From: Acidobacteriota bacterium
GTDB taxonomy: Bacteria; Acidobacteriota; Vicinamibacteria; Fen-336
Reading direction: 5' to 3'
Length of the DNA stretch: 64,000 nucleotides
Assembly (NCBI GenBank): GCA_022340585.1
Contig: JAJDNS010000061.1
Location: 47,957-111,956, forward strand
This document shows, in pieces, positions 25,891 through 33,886 of this stretch. The notes below the pieces were generated by a model. That model made no database searches, had not been told where the DNA came from, and saw only the letters and a program-made list of their open reading frames with translations. The translations under genes and the position numbers were made by a program. Position 1 is the first letter of the stretch, and each line of letters begins with the position of its first letter.

Positions 25891-26624
25891 GCCCGGGTCT
25901 TTCGATCTTGGTCACCGTCCTCGGCATCGCGATCCTGTCCATGCCCGTCTTCGCGGTCACGCGGCGGGGACAGAAGGACGCGGATGCCGAGCGCAAGGGC
26001 TCCCGGTTCCTCCTGGGCGTGGGGGACTTCCTGATCCACTGGTTCATGTGGGCGATCGGTCCCGTGGAGCGCTTGCTCCTGAAGATCGGAGCCACGCCCA
26101 ACCACATGAATGCCTTCGGTCTCCTCTTCGGGCTCCTGAGCGGGATCCTCATCGGCACCCGGCACCTCGAGGCCGGGGGGTGGGCCATCGCCCTCGCCGG
26201 AATCTGCGACATCCTCGACGGGCGCCTCGCCCGCGCCCAGGAGGTCGCGTCGCCCTACGGGAAGTTCATCGATTCCACCCTCGACCGCTTCGTCGAGACC
26301 TTCGCCTTCCTGGGCTTCGCGGTTTACTTCGGCGGGCAGACAATCGGCGCCCTCATCGTGGCCGCGGGACTGGGGGGATCGCTCCTCGTCAGCTACGCCC
26401 AGGCCCGGGGGGAGACGGTGGGCGTCTCGGGCTCGGGAGGGCTGATGCAGCGAGCGGAGCGGCTGGTCCTTCAGATCCTCGCCTGCCTCGTCGATCCCAC
26501 CGTGACGCGGGTCGCGGGCTGGGAGGAGGGGACGCTCCTGCTCTGGGTCCTCGCGGTGATGGCGGTGGGATCGATGGGGACCGCGATCTACCGGACGGCC
26601 TGGATCGCCCGCAAGCTGCCGTAG
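25887..26624 (+). CDS. CDP-alcohol phosphatidyltransferase
   Basis: A 245-residue integral membrane enzyme. The full family motif DG-x2-AR-x8-G-x3-D-x3-D is present (CDILDGRLARA...YGKFIDSTLDR, residues about 112-135), with an N-terminal membrane anchor (ILVTVLGIAILSMPVF) and several further helices. It transfers a phospho-alcohol from a CDP-alcohol to a lipid or polyol. Substrates may be inositol phosphate, glycerol phosphate or a ceramide acceptor; the context with a serine-palmitoyltransferase-like enzyme and a lipid kinase makes a non-standard phospholipid or phosphosphingolipid head group plausible. ATGA overlap with the upstream gene; GAGGGGAG ribosome site. Confidence 0.88.
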   Translation: MSPGLSILVTVLGIAILSMPVFAVTRRGQKDADAERKGSRFLLGVGDFLIHWFMWAIGPVERLLLKIGATPNHMNAFGLLFGLLSGILIGTRHLEAGGWAIALAGICDILDGRLARAQEVASPYGKFIDSTLDRFVETFAFLGFAVYFGGQTIGALIVAAGLGGSLLVSYAQARGETVGVSGSGGLMQRAERLVLQILACLVDPTVTRVAGWEEGTLLLWVLAVMAVGSMGTAIYRTAWIARKLP

Positions 26625-26632
26625 GGGAGGGC

Positions 26633-26702
26633 GGGGTCTGGCCCCGTTTCTTGCGCCGCCCCGACGTTCTCGCCCGCGGTGCAATGAAAGGGGCCTGACC
26701 CC
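26633..26702. repeat. GGGGTC...GACCCC inverted-repeat element upstream of acs
   Basis: GGGGTCTGGCCCCGTTTC (26633-26650) faces GAAAGGGGCCTGACCCC (26686-26702); the arms match at 15 of 17 positions around a loop of 35 bases. Elements with GGGGTCAGGCCCC ends are known as dispersed REP-like repeats mobilised by RAYT transposases in several phyla; no such transposase is in this window. Confidence 0.75.
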
Positions 26703-26846
26703 TTCCGTTGTTCCCTGCCCATTCGCCCCGCGGCAGGCGCCGGGCCCAGACGAGACCGGGCCGTGTGTCCCTCGCCCGCTTGCACGCCTCGCCGTTCGGC
26801 GGCAGAATGCCGCTTCACCACCCAGAAGAGGACAAGGAGGCACGCG

Positions 26847-28796
26847 GTGTCCGACCTGTATCCTGTCAAGCCCCACGTTGCCGATCGGGCCCACGTCGGC
26901 AGCATGGCCGAGTACGAACGGCTGTATCGACTCTCCCTCGACAACCCCGAGTGGTTCTGGGCCGAGCAGGCGAAGGCCATCGACTGGTATCACCCGTGGC
27001 AGAACGTGTTCGACGCCGACTACGACGAGGTGGACTTCGCCTGGTTCTCGGGGGGGCGTCTCAACGCGTCCTTCAACTGCGTGGACCGGCACCTGAGCGA
27101 GCGGGGCGACCGCACCGCGATCATCTGGGCCCAGGACGAGGTGGGGGCCTACCGTCACATCTCCTATCGGGAGCTGAAGCACAACGTGAGTCGGGTGGCC
27201 AACGTGCTCCTGGCCCACGGCGTCCGGCGGGGCGACCGGGTGTGCGTGTACATGGGCATGATGCCGGAGCTCGCCTACACCATGCTCGCCTGCGCGCGGA
27301 TCGGGGCGGTGCACTCGGTGGTGTTCGGCGGGTTCAGCGCGGAGGCCCTGCGCGACCGGATCGTCGACGCCCGCTGCAAGGTGGTGGTCACCGCCAACGA
27401 GGGCCTGCGCGGCGGCAAGCACATTCCCCTGAAGAAGACCGTGGACCGGGCCATCGACGGGATGTCCATGGTCGAGACGGTGCTGGTGGCCCGCCGCACC
27501 GACAACGAGGTCCCCATGAGGCCGGGGCGGGACCACTGGCTCGACGAGGAGTGCCACAAGCAGCGCTCGACCTGCACCGCGGAATGGATGGGAGCCGAGG
27601 ATCCGCTCTTCATCCTGTACACGTCGGGGAGCACCGGGAAGCCCAAGGGGCTGCTGCACACCACCGGGGGCTACCTCGTCTACGCCGCCCACACCCACAA
27701 GTTGGTCTTCGACTACCACCCCGGCGACGTGTACTTCTGCGCGGCCGACGTGGGCTGGATCACCGGCCACAGCTACATCGTCTACGGGCCGCTGGCCAAC
27801 GGGGCCACGACCGTGCTCTTCGAGTCGACCCCGACGTACCCGGACCCCGGGCGGTACTGGAGGATCGTGGACGATCTGGGGGTGGACATCTTCTACACCG
27901 CACCGACCGCGCTCCGGGCCCTGGCCCAGTCCGGGGACGAGTGGGTGAAGCGATACAAGCGCAAGTCGCTCCGGGTCCTGGGGACGGTGGGGGAGCCGAT
28001 CAACCCCGAGATCTGGCGCTGGTATCACGACTCGGTGGGAGACGAGCGTTGCGCGGTGGTCGACACCTGGTGGCAGACGGAGACCGGCGGCATCCTCATC
28101 ACCCCCCTGCCCGGGGCCACTCCCACCAAGCCCGGCTCGGCCACCCTGCCCTTCTTTGGCGTGCAGCCGGTGGTCCTGGACACGAACAACGGGAAGGTCC
28201 TCGAGGGCAACGACGTGAGAGGGGCACTGTGCCTGGGGGCGCCGTGGCCCGGGCTGGCACGCACGGTCTGGGGCGACCACCAGCGATTCAAGGAGACGTA
28301 CTTCAGCCAGTACCCGGGGTTCTACTTCACGGGGGACGGGGTGCGGCGCGACGAGGACGGCTACTACTGGATCACCGGGCGGATCGACGACGTCCTCAAC
28401 GTCTCGGGCCACCGCCTGGGCACCGCCGAGGTGGAGAGCGCGCTGGTGGCCCACGACTCGGTGGCCGAGGCCGCGGTCGTGGGGTGCCCACACCCGATCA
28501 AGGGGCAGGGGATCTACGCCTACGTCAGCCTGACCTCCGAGTACACCGACCAGGACCCCGAGCAGGTGAAGGGGGCCCTCAAAGAGCAGGTCCGCCACGT
28601 GATCGGGGCCTTCGCCGCCCCCGACGTCATCCACGTCGCGTCGGGACTTCCCAAGACCCGCAGCGGCAAGATCATGCGGCGGATCCTGAGGAAGATCGCG
28701 GCCTCCGAGTACGACGGCCTCGGGGACGTCAGCACCCTGGCCGAGCCCGACGTGGTGGAGCGTCTGGTGGAGGAGCACAAGGCGGCCCAGGAGTAG
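26847..28796 (+). CDS. acs: Acetyl-CoA synthetase
   Basis: A 649-residue AMP-forming acyl-CoA synthetase. The P-loop [16 protein letters not shown] lies near residue 255, WWQTETGG near 410, and the adenylation core [22 protein letters not shown] with the acetylatable lysine region [12 protein letters not shown] near 615. The tryptophan in WWQTETG is the residue that restricts the pocket to acetate. The start is the GTG at 26847 with AAGGAGG 7 bases upstream; the frame extends further upstream only as non-coding sequence. It stands alone between two inverted-repeat elements. Confidence 0.96.
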   Translation: MSDLYPVKPHVADRAHVGSMAEYERLYRLSLDNPEWFWAEQAKAIDWYHPWQNVFDADYDEVDFAWFSGGRLNASFNCVDRHLSERGDRTAIIWAQDEVGAYRHISYRELKHNVSRVANVLLAHGVRRGDRVCVYMGMMPELAYTMLACARIGAVHSVVFGGFSAEALRDRIVDARCKVVVTANEGLRGGKHIPLKKTVDRAIDGMSMVETVLVARRTDNEVPMRPGRDHWLDEECHKQRSTCTAEWMGAEDPLFILYTSGSTGKPKGLLHTTGGYLVYAAHTHKLVFDYHPGDVYFCAADVGWITGHSYIVYGPLANGATTVLFESTPTYPDPGRYWRIVDDLGVDIFYTAPTALRALAQSGDEWVKRYKRKSLRVLGTVGEPINPEIWRWYHDSVGDERCAVVDTWWQTETGGILITPLPGATPTKPGSATLPFFGVQPVVLDTNNGKVLEGNDVRGALCLGAPWPGLARTVWGDHQRFKETYFSQYPGFYFTGDGVRRDEDGYYWITGRIDDVLNVSGHRLGTAEVESALVAHDSVAEAAVVGCPHPIKGQGIYAYVSLTSEYTDQDPEQVKGALKEQVRHVIGAFAAPDVIHVASGLPKTRSGKIMRRILRKIAASEYDGLGDVSTLAEPDVVERLVEEHKAAQE

Positions 28797-28805
28797 AGAG
28801 ACGCT

Positions 28806-28913
28806 GGGGTCAGGTCTGTTGAGAGGAATGAGGGTTTGGTGCGGGGGGAGAGGCTTGGCGGGAAAGTCGAGAAGGTGCGGGCGCGGTGTGGGATGAGCTC
28901 ACGACCTGACCCC
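28806..28913. repeat. GGGGTC...GACCCC inverted-repeat element downstream of acs
   Basis: GGGGTCAGGTC (28806-28816) and GACCTGACCCC (28903-28913) are perfect 11-bp inverted repeats at the ends of a 108-base element. It starts 10 bases after the acs stop and shares the terminal GGGGTC with the element before acs. Confidence 0.75.
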
Positions 28914-28959
28914 TTCGAGGCTCTCGGACGATGGCCTCTGAGCCCTGGGCTGTGAGCTC

Positions 28960-29394
28960 CTAGTCCTGGGCCTCCATCGAGCCGTCGAGGACACGGTTCA
29001 GGAGCTCGTTCTCCCTGGACTCGTGCTCGTCCAGCTGGGCGAGGAGCTCCCTCACCTCCCGGGTCCAGGCTTCGCTCGCCCGGGCTTCGGCGCTGGCGTC
29101 CCGCAGCTCGTCCAGCTGATTGAGCAGGCCCCGGTGCTGGTCGCACAGCCGCGCGCACTCGTGGGCCTGCTCGGGAGCGAGCTCCTGGATCTGCTCGAAG
29201 AGGCCGGACTCCTCCTCCCCGTCGAAGTGGGCGTCGAGCTGGTCCCGGAGGGTGCCGAGGCGGGCGACCAGGGCCTCGCCCGCACCGCCCGGGTCGACGG
29301 TGGCCTCCTGGATCTCCTGGAGAAGAGCGTGGAGGGCGCGGTGCTCGGCCAAGGTCCTCTCGGCGGGGGTGTCGGATCCGGTGGCCTGGGGCAT
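28960..29394 (-). CDS. Hemerythrin-like HHE cation-binding domain protein
   Basis: A 144-residue four-helix-bundle protein. Candidate metal ligands are spaced as in the hemerythrin/HHE family: AEHRALHALL, DAHFDGEEES, CDQHRGLL and LDEHESREN. Such domains bind a di-iron centre and sense or handle oxygen, nitric oxide or iron. The composition is acidic and Glu/Leu-rich. The start is ATG at 29394 with GAGGAGG upstream. It stands alone, divergent from the next gene. The exact ligand set is less regular than in true hemerythrins, so metal binding is likely but not certain. Confidence 0.75.
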   Translation of the reverse strand: MPQATGSDTPAERTLAEHRALHALLQEIQEATVDPGGAGEALVARLGTLRDQLDAHFDGEEESGLFEQIQELAPEQAHECARLCDQHRGLLNQLDELRDASAEARASEAWTREVRELLAQLDEHESRENELLNRVLDGSMEAQD

Positions 29395-29498
29395 GGGAGA
29401 CCTCCTCGGCCCCAAACTTAGGCGGGGCGGGGCGGAAGCGTCAAGGGCCGCGGCGTCCCGGCGAATCATGACCGCCGGGCCCGTCCGCGCCCCGTGCT

Positions 29499-29504
29499 AT
29501 GTTG
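29499..29504 (+). promoter_or_regulatory. -10 hexamer of a leaderless gene
   Basis: TATGTT lies 4 bases before the GTG at 29509. With the usual 6-7 base distance to the transcription start the message would begin at or inside the start codon, so translation is likely leaderless. Confidence 0.5.
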
Positions 29505-29508
29505 GCGA

Positions 29509-30054
29509 GTGCCCTTCGCGTACTACGACCGCCTCTCGTCGAGGAGCAAGGCGATCTACCGTCGCAGCGACGCGGTCACGGCTGTGAAGCTGTCCCACCC
29601 GGAGCTTCTCCACCCGCTGGTGGGCGCCCTGGAGGAGGCCCTCGCCCGGGAGGACCGGAGGGCGGTGGAGCGGGCGGCGGGCCTTCTCGCCCGGGGGCTC
29701 CTTCAGATGCTGGCGCTCTCGCCGATCGCGGTGCGGGTCCTGGCCGTCCGTCCGTCCACGAGCGACGGGGAGCTGCACGGGCTCTATACTCGGGAGGAGG
29801 GACAGCCCACCCGCATCCAGCTGTGGATGCGGACGGCTCGACACAAGCGAGTCGTGGCCTTCCGGACCTTCCTCCGGACCCTTCTCCACGAGCTCGGGCA
29901 TCACCTCGACTACGAGCTGTTGGGGCTCGCCGACTCCTTCCACACCGAAGGCTTCTTCCAGCGGGAGTCGAGCCTCTTCCGGCAGGTCGTGCCCGGGGAG
30001 GAGGAGAAGCGACGGGCTCAGGGCTTGGAGTCGCCCCCGCCCGATCGGAAGTAG
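29509..30054 (+). CDS. Small HExxH zinc-metallopeptidase-like protein
   Basis: A 181-residue protein whose C-terminal half carries TLLHELGHHLDYELLG, the HExxH zinc motif with a following Asp/Glu region that could give the third ligand. The N terminus (PFAYYDRLSSRSKAIYRRSDAV) and the segment GLYTREEGQPTRIQLWMRTA resemble small cytosolic metallopeptidase-like proteins of unknown target. No signal peptide is present. The GTG at 29509 is used because a TATGTT -10 box lies just before it. Its last 37 bases overlap the convergent DUF1820 gene. Family beyond the HExxH motif not recognised. Confidence 0.7.
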   Translation: MPFAYYDRLSSRSKAIYRRSDAVTAVKLSHPELLHPLVGALEEALAREDRRAVERAAGLLARGLLQMLALSPIAVRVLAVRPSTSDGELHGLYTREEGQPTRIQLWMRTARHKRVVAFRTFLRTLLHELGHHLDYELLGLADSFHTEGFFQRESSLFRQVVPGEEEKRRAQGLESPPPDRK

Positions 30055-30362
30055 GGGACGGGGAAGGCGGACACGTTCTCGCCCCTGGCGGCTTCGGTGA
30101 TCCGGCTCTGGCCCTTCTTCTCGACCTCGTCGATGCGGATCACCGAGTGCATGGGGAGGTAGGAGCGCTTGACTCCCTCGAACTCCCTCTGCAGGCGCTC
30201 CTCGCTCGGGTCCACCACGACCGAGGTCTTCTCCCCCCAGACCAGTCCCTCGACCTCCACGAAGCCCAGCAGGCCCCCCTGGTTCACGCGGCGGGCGTAG
30301 ACCTCGTAGACCTGGCCCTGGCTGAGGAAGGTGACCTTGTAGAGACGTCGTGGGCTCGCCAT
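30018..30362 (-). CDS. DUF1820 family protein
   Basis: A 114-residue protein of the DUF1820 family, recognised by YKVTFLSQGQVYEVYARRV, GFVEVEGLVWGEK, VVDPSEERLQREFEGVKRSY and MHSVIRIDEVEKKG. The function is unknown; members are small, soluble and conserved in Proteobacteria. The ATG at 30362 is preferred over that at 30371, because the latter overlaps the -10 box TATCAT (minus strand 30375-30370). With only 7 bases between -10 and ATG the transcript would be leaderless. It converges on the HExxH gene and overlaps its 3' end. Confidence 0.85.
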   Translation of the reverse strand: MASPRRLYKVTFLSQGQVYEVYARRVNQGGLLGFVEVEGLVWGEKTSVVVDPSEERLQREFEGVKRSYLPMHSVIRIDEVEKKGQSRITEAARGENVSAFPVPYFRSGGGDSKP

Positions 30363-30369
30363 CAGACCC

Positions 30370-30375
30370 ATGATA
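30370..30375 (-). promoter_or_regulatory. -10 hexamer of the DUF1820 gene
   Basis: TATCAT on the minus strand ends 7 bases before the ATG at 30362. No Shine-Dalgarno is present between them, which fits leaderless translation. Confidence 0.5.
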
Positions 30376-30456
30376 GGTCGAAAAGGCCCCGGCGGCGGGC
30401 ACGCCCGAGAGCGAGGACGAGGCCCTTGGGCCAGGAGCGGTCGAGGGCGGACGGCC

Positions 30457-31158
30457 TCAGGACTGCTCCTCGGGGGGATCGAAGCGCCAGGGCCCCGGCC
30501 GAGTGGGTTCCTCGATGGCCTCCCGCAGTGCGGCGAGGAAGGCGCGGCGGGGCCACTCCTGGGCTCCGAACCGGGCCAGGTGCTCGGTGTAGACCTGGCA
30601 GTCGATGAGGCGGATGCCCCACCTCCGGAGCTGCTCGGCGAGGGCCACGAGCGCCACCTTGGACGCCTCCGGCTCCTCCGCGTACATCGACTCTCCGAAG
30701 AAGGCGGCGCCCAGCGACACCCCGTAGAGGCCGCCCACGAGGCGCTCGTCTCGCCACGTCTCGGCCGAGTGGGCGAGGCCGCGGCGGTGGAGCTCGACGT
30801 AGGCCGCCTTCATCTCGCCGGTGATCCAGGTGCCGGCCTGTCCCGGCCGAGGGGCGGAGGCGCAGGCGTCGACAACCCGGGCGAAGGCGGCATCGAGGGT
30901 GAGACGGAACCTGCCCTTTCGCCGAACGCGCCGCACGCTCCGCGGGACCCGGAGCTCGTCGGCGAGGAGGACCATCCGGGGGTCGGGAGAGTGCCACTGG
31001 ATGGGCTCGCCCGGTCCGTACCAGGGAAAGATGCCCATCGAGTAGGCGAGGACGAGTCGATCCGGGTGGAGGTCCCCTCCCACCGCGATGGGCCCGGCGG
31101 GGGGAGCCCGCTCCGGGGGAGGGAAGACGTGGCGCTCGTCGAGCAGGTACACGGTCAC
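30457..31158 (-). CDS. aat: Leucyl/phenylalanyl-tRNA--protein transferase
   Basis: A 233-residue Aat enzyme, which adds Leu or Phe to the N terminus of proteins beginning with Arg or Lys so that ClpS-ClpAP degrades them. Signature segments are VGGDLHPDRLVLAYSMGIFPWY, WHSPDPRMVL, TWITGEMKAAYVELH, VGGLYGVSLGAAFFGESMY and LIDCQVYTEHLARFGA. The start is the GTG at 31158 (or 31152); the ribosome site is weak. It follows the DHH-like gene by 26 bases, and sspB, another protease-adaptor gene, is divergent nearby. Confidence 0.95.
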   Translation of the reverse strand: MTVYLLDERHVFPPPERAPPAGPIAVGGDLHPDRLVLAYSMGIFPWYGPGEPIQWHSPDPRMVLLADELRVPRSVRRVRRKGRFRLTLDAAFARVVDACASAPRPGQAGTWITGEMKAAYVELHRRGLAHSAETWRDERLVGGLYGVSLGAAFFGESMYAEEPEASKVALVALAEQLRRWGIRLIDCQVYTEHLARFGAQEWPRRAFLAALREAIEEPTRPGPWRFDPPEEQS

Positions 31159-31184
31159 GCGGTCAGCTGGCGCGGGCGGCGGAG

Positions 31185-32081
31185 TCAGGCATGCCGCTTG
31201 AGCGCGGCCACGATCTCGGCGATCTGGGCGTCGGCGGTGGCGGCGGGCAGGACGCACGCGCCGGCCCCGGGTTGGCCGCCGCCCCCGTAGAGCGACATCA
31301 CGATGCCGATGTTGGCGCGGCTGGTGCGGTTGAAGATCGAGCGTCCGCCGCTCACCGACACCGTGTCGGGCGCCCGGCCCCGCTGGATCCGGAGCGAGAG
31401 CGTCGCGTCGGGGAACACGGTGTAGATGAGGAAGCGGTTGCCGACGGGCAAGGGATCCAGCGAGCGGAAGTCGGTGATGATCAGCGGGCCGTCGAGCTGC
31501 GAGTGGGCCAGCGCGGCTTCGCGGAACTGGCTGTCCTGCTCCCTCAGGCGGGCCGCCCGCTCGCGGACAGAGGGCAGCTCCATGACCTCCTCGATGGGCT
31601 TGGTGGCGATTGCGGGAACGAGCTCGAGGAAGTACTCGCGGGGGTCCCCGAGCCCGCTCTTGGAGTCGAGGGTGAAGCCGAGAAGCGTGTACCCGTCCGG
31701 CGAGAGGACGTCTTCCAGCTCGAGCTGGGCGGAGTCGAGGCGGTCGGTCTCGCGGATGAGCTCCTCGTATGCGTTGAGCTCCGGGTGGGTGGGCGCGTAG
31801 TGCTCGTACACGAGGCGCGCCGCGCTCGGGGCCTGCCCGTAGCGGCCCCGGTAGTCCTGGGGGGGAGTCGACTGGGAGTCGGTGAGGAGATGGTTGTCGA
31901 ACCACATCCCGCACGCGGGTTGATAGGGCACGTTGACCAGGATGTCGTTCTCTCCGATCACCACCTCCCGGTCCCGCACCTGCTGGGGGTGGACGAGCTC
32001 GTAGGAGTCCACTGCCTCGCAGTGCGAGAGCAGCACCGCGCAGGTGAGGCCGTCCAGATCGGGGCGTGTGACCAGGCGCAT
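31185..32081 (-). CDS. DHH-like phosphoesterase (exopolyphosphatase-related)
   Basis: A 298-residue protein. The N terminus LVTRPDLDGLTCAVLL matches the first metal motif of DHH phosphoesterases, although the acidic pattern is D-L-D, and GMWFDNHLL corresponds to the DHH-type histidine motif with N in the middle. The C-terminal part has FNRTSRANIGIVMSLYGGGG, resembling the DHHA1 substrate-binding region GGGH. Members hydrolyse short polyphosphates, pAp or cyclic dinucleotides; the substrate here is open. ATG at 32081. First gene of a two-gene unit with aat, divergent from sspB. Confidence 0.75.
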   Translation of the reverse strand: MRLVTRPDLDGLTCAVLLSHCEAVDSYELVHPQQVRDREVVIGENDILVNVPYQPACGMWFDNHLLTDSQSTPPQDYRGRYGQAPSAARLVYEHYAPTHPELNAYEELIRETDRLDSAQLELEDVLSPDGYTLLGFTLDSKSGLGDPREYFLELVPAIATKPIEEVMELPSVRERAARLREQDSQFREAALAHSQLDGPLIITDFRSLDPLPVGNRFLIYTVFPDATLSLRIQRGRAPDTVSVSGGRSIFNRTSRANIGIVMSLYGGGGQPGAGACVLPAATADAQIAEIVAALKRHA

Positions 32082-32129
32082 GGGTGCGAGTGAAGCACGA
32101 AGGAGAGACGGAGACAAGGCCGATGGGCC

Positions 32130-32135
32130 TAGAAT
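32130..32135 (+). promoter_or_regulatory. -10 hexamer of leaderless sspB
   Basis: TAGAAT is separated by only 6 bases (GGGGCG) from the sspB ATG at 32142, so the transcript probably begins with the start codon. Confidence 0.55.
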
Positions 32136-32141
32136 GGGGCG

Positions 32142-32660
32142 ATGCCCGACGACCCCCTCGACTACGCTCGGCTCGTGCGCGAGGCGCTTCTCGACGTGCC
32201 GCGTGGTGCACTCCGCTTCATTGCCCGCGAGGGCCTGCCCGGGGAGCACCACTTCTACGTGTCGTTCCGGACCACTCACCCGGGCGTCTCGATCTCGCCG
32301 TCGCTCCGGGCCCGTCATCCCGAGGAGATGACGGTGGTGCTGCAGCACCAGTACTGGGATCTCGCGGTGGGCGACGACGCCTTCTCCGTGACCCTTCGTT
32401 TCGGCGGGGTTCGGGAGCGCCTCCACGTCCCGTTCGGCGCCCTGACTGCCTTTGCCGATCCGGCCGCCGAGTTCGGCCTTCGATTCGATCAGCCGCGCGA
32501 GGCCCGGGTGGTTCAGGAGCCCCGGGGGGGTGGATCGGCCCCGGCCGACGCCGAAGGCGGGGGAGACGGCGAGGACCGGGGAGGGAATGTCGTCGACATC
32601 CGCGCGTTCCGCCGGCCGGAGGACGAGGAGGGAGGAGGCGAGCCGGAGCCCCCGGCCTGA
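32142..32660 (+). CDS. sspB: SspB-family ClpXP protease adaptor
   Basis: A 172-residue protein. The first 115 residues match SspB of the alphaproteobacterial type: YARLVREALLDVPRGALRFI, LPGEHHFYVSFRTTHPGV, EEMTVVLQHQYWDL and RLHVPFGALTAFADP. SspB tethers ssrA-tagged and other substrates to ClpXP. The C-terminal tail is long, flexible, Gly/Asp/Glu-rich and contains VVDIRAFRR, which may be the ClpX-binding peptide. Start ATG directly after a -10 box. Its position opposite aat places two proteolysis-targeting genes together. Confidence 0.9.
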   Translation: MPDDPLDYARLVREALLDVPRGALRFIAREGLPGEHHFYVSFRTTHPGVSISPSLRARHPEEMTVVLQHQYWDLAVGDDAFSVTLRFGGVRERLHVPFGALTAFADPAAEFGLRFDQPREARVVQEPRGGGSAPADAEGGGDGEDRGGNVVDIRAFRRPEDEEGGGEPEPPA

Positions 32661-32690
32661 CCATTCCCCGAGTCCCCCTTCCGCCCTCGC

Positions 32691-33740
32691 CTAGGTCGCC
32701 GGGACCTCCCGCGAGAGCTCCTTGCGGTCTCGCCCGAGGCCGAGAAGCAGGAAGCCGACCGCGATCCAGAAGAGGTCCTTGCCCCTCTTGAGGAGCACGA
32801 AGGCCGCACCCACGGTCACGGCGTCTTCGACGCCGAGGCCCTTCAAGCTCAGAACGTAGCCCGCGTCCTGGACCCCGAGCCCGGCGGGGACCGGGACCGC
32901 CATGGCTCGGACGAGGATCAAGGCCGTCTCCATCACCATCGCCCCGGCCAGGGCGATGCTCACCCCGAGGAGGCCGAGGAAGAGAAGGGTCTCCGCCGCG
33001 CGGGCCAGCCAGGCGAACAGGTAGCACGCCAGCGGGGGGACGAGGCCCGCCGGCCGGTGGGTGAAGAACGTGGCCAGGTGCTCGTCGGCGGCCTCGAAGC
33101 GGAGGGCGTTGCGCTCCAGCCAGCCCCCGAGCCACCGGCCCCCGAAGCGGTCGAGGATCCGGTGCAGCCGGTCGGCGATGTTCCCGTGGACGCCGAGCGC
33201 CACCAGCGCGAGGGCCGCGACGACCAGTGCCGCCGCCCCCGCGAGCACCAGGAAGGGCAGCCCCCCACGTCCGATGGCGGCGCGCGAGGCACCCTGCAGC
33301 AGCGGCCAGGCCAGGAAGACGGAGAGGCCCAGGAAGAGGCCGTGAGACATCACCACCAGGAACTTCCGCCCGATGCCGGCGATGATCCCGACCTCGAAGG
33401 GCACTCCGCAGCGGCGCTTCAGGAGGTAGGGCTGCAGCGACTCGGAGATCACCGCCCCCGAGGGGAGGCCCAGCATCACCGCGTCGGTGATGATCCGCAC
33501 CCTCAGGAGTGAGCGAAAACGCGGACGCCCTCCGAGACGAGCGAAGGCGATCCACCACCCGAGGGTCTCCGAGAGGGTGGCCACGAAGGTCGGAAGGAGG
33601 AGCAGGGGGATCCTCCAGCCGAGGGACTGGACGAGGGCCAGAGACCGGTCGATGTCCGCCGAGCGCAGGGTGAAGGCCAGAAGGGCGAGCGCCAGCAGCG
33701 CGGGCAGGAGCTGGGACGCATGGCGGAGGAGGCGCTTCAT
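32691..33740 (-). CDS. Lysylphosphatidylglycerol-synthase TM/flippase-like membrane protein
   Basis: A 349-residue polytopic membrane protein of the UPF0104/AglD-like group related to the flippase domain of MprF. Helices are clear at about residues 10-25, 40-60, 140-160, 180-200, 235-260, 265-290 and 310-330. The motif VPAGLGVQDAGYVLSLKGLG near residue 290 is characteristic of the family. Such proteins are thought to move lipids or lipid-linked molecules across the inner membrane. ATG at 33740 chosen from family length; two upstream ATGs (33770s and 33806) are possible. It ends 31 bases from convergent sspB. Confidence 0.82.
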   Translation of the reverse strand: MKRLLRHASQLLPALLALALLAFTLRSADIDRSLALVQSLGWRIPLLLLPTFVATLSETLGWWIAFARLGGRPRFRSLLRVRIITDAVMLGLPSGAVISESLQPYLLKRRCGVPFEVGIIAGIGRKFLVVMSHGLFLGLSVFLAWPLLQGASRAAIGRGGLPFLVLAGAAALVVAALALVALGVHGNIADRLHRILDRFGGRWLGGWLERNALRFEAADEHLATFFTHRPAGLVPPLACYLFAWLARAAETLLFLGLLGVSIALAGAMVMETALILVRAMAVPVPAGLGVQDAGYVLSLKGLGVEDAVTVGAAFVLLKRGKDLFWIAVGFLLLGLGRDRKELSREVPAT

Positions 33741-33829
33741 GGGCTCAAGGGTCGCAGGGAGTTTACGCGGGCCCTTTCGCCGGCGCCAGCCGGGGAAGCT
33801 CTTCATTGCCCCTGGGGCGCCGCGGGGCA

Positions 33830-33835
33830 TACACT
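33830..33835 (+). promoter_or_regulatory. -10 hexamer before the gene with a possible AUC start
   Basis: TACACT lies 51 bases before ATC 33887. Transcription from about 33842 would exclude all upstream ATG codons of the frame from the message. Confidence 0.4.
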
Positions 33836-33886
33836 GGGAGGCACGCTGCGTCTTGCGCAGAGCACCCCCTGGATAGGAGGACCACC

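Noticed and set aside
25773-28778. A 1001-residue minus-strand frame opposite acs and the phosphatidyltransferase gene
   Set aside because: No family motif, His/Val/Gly-rich shadow composition, and both + strand genes are certain; long antisense frames are expected at this GC content.
30395-30455. Fifth copy of the two-hairpin repeat (GGCCCTTGGGCCAGGAGCGGTC)
   Set aside because: The TTGGGCCAGG stretch resembles the tail, but the small CCGGCC hairpin and the long self-complementary arms are not there.
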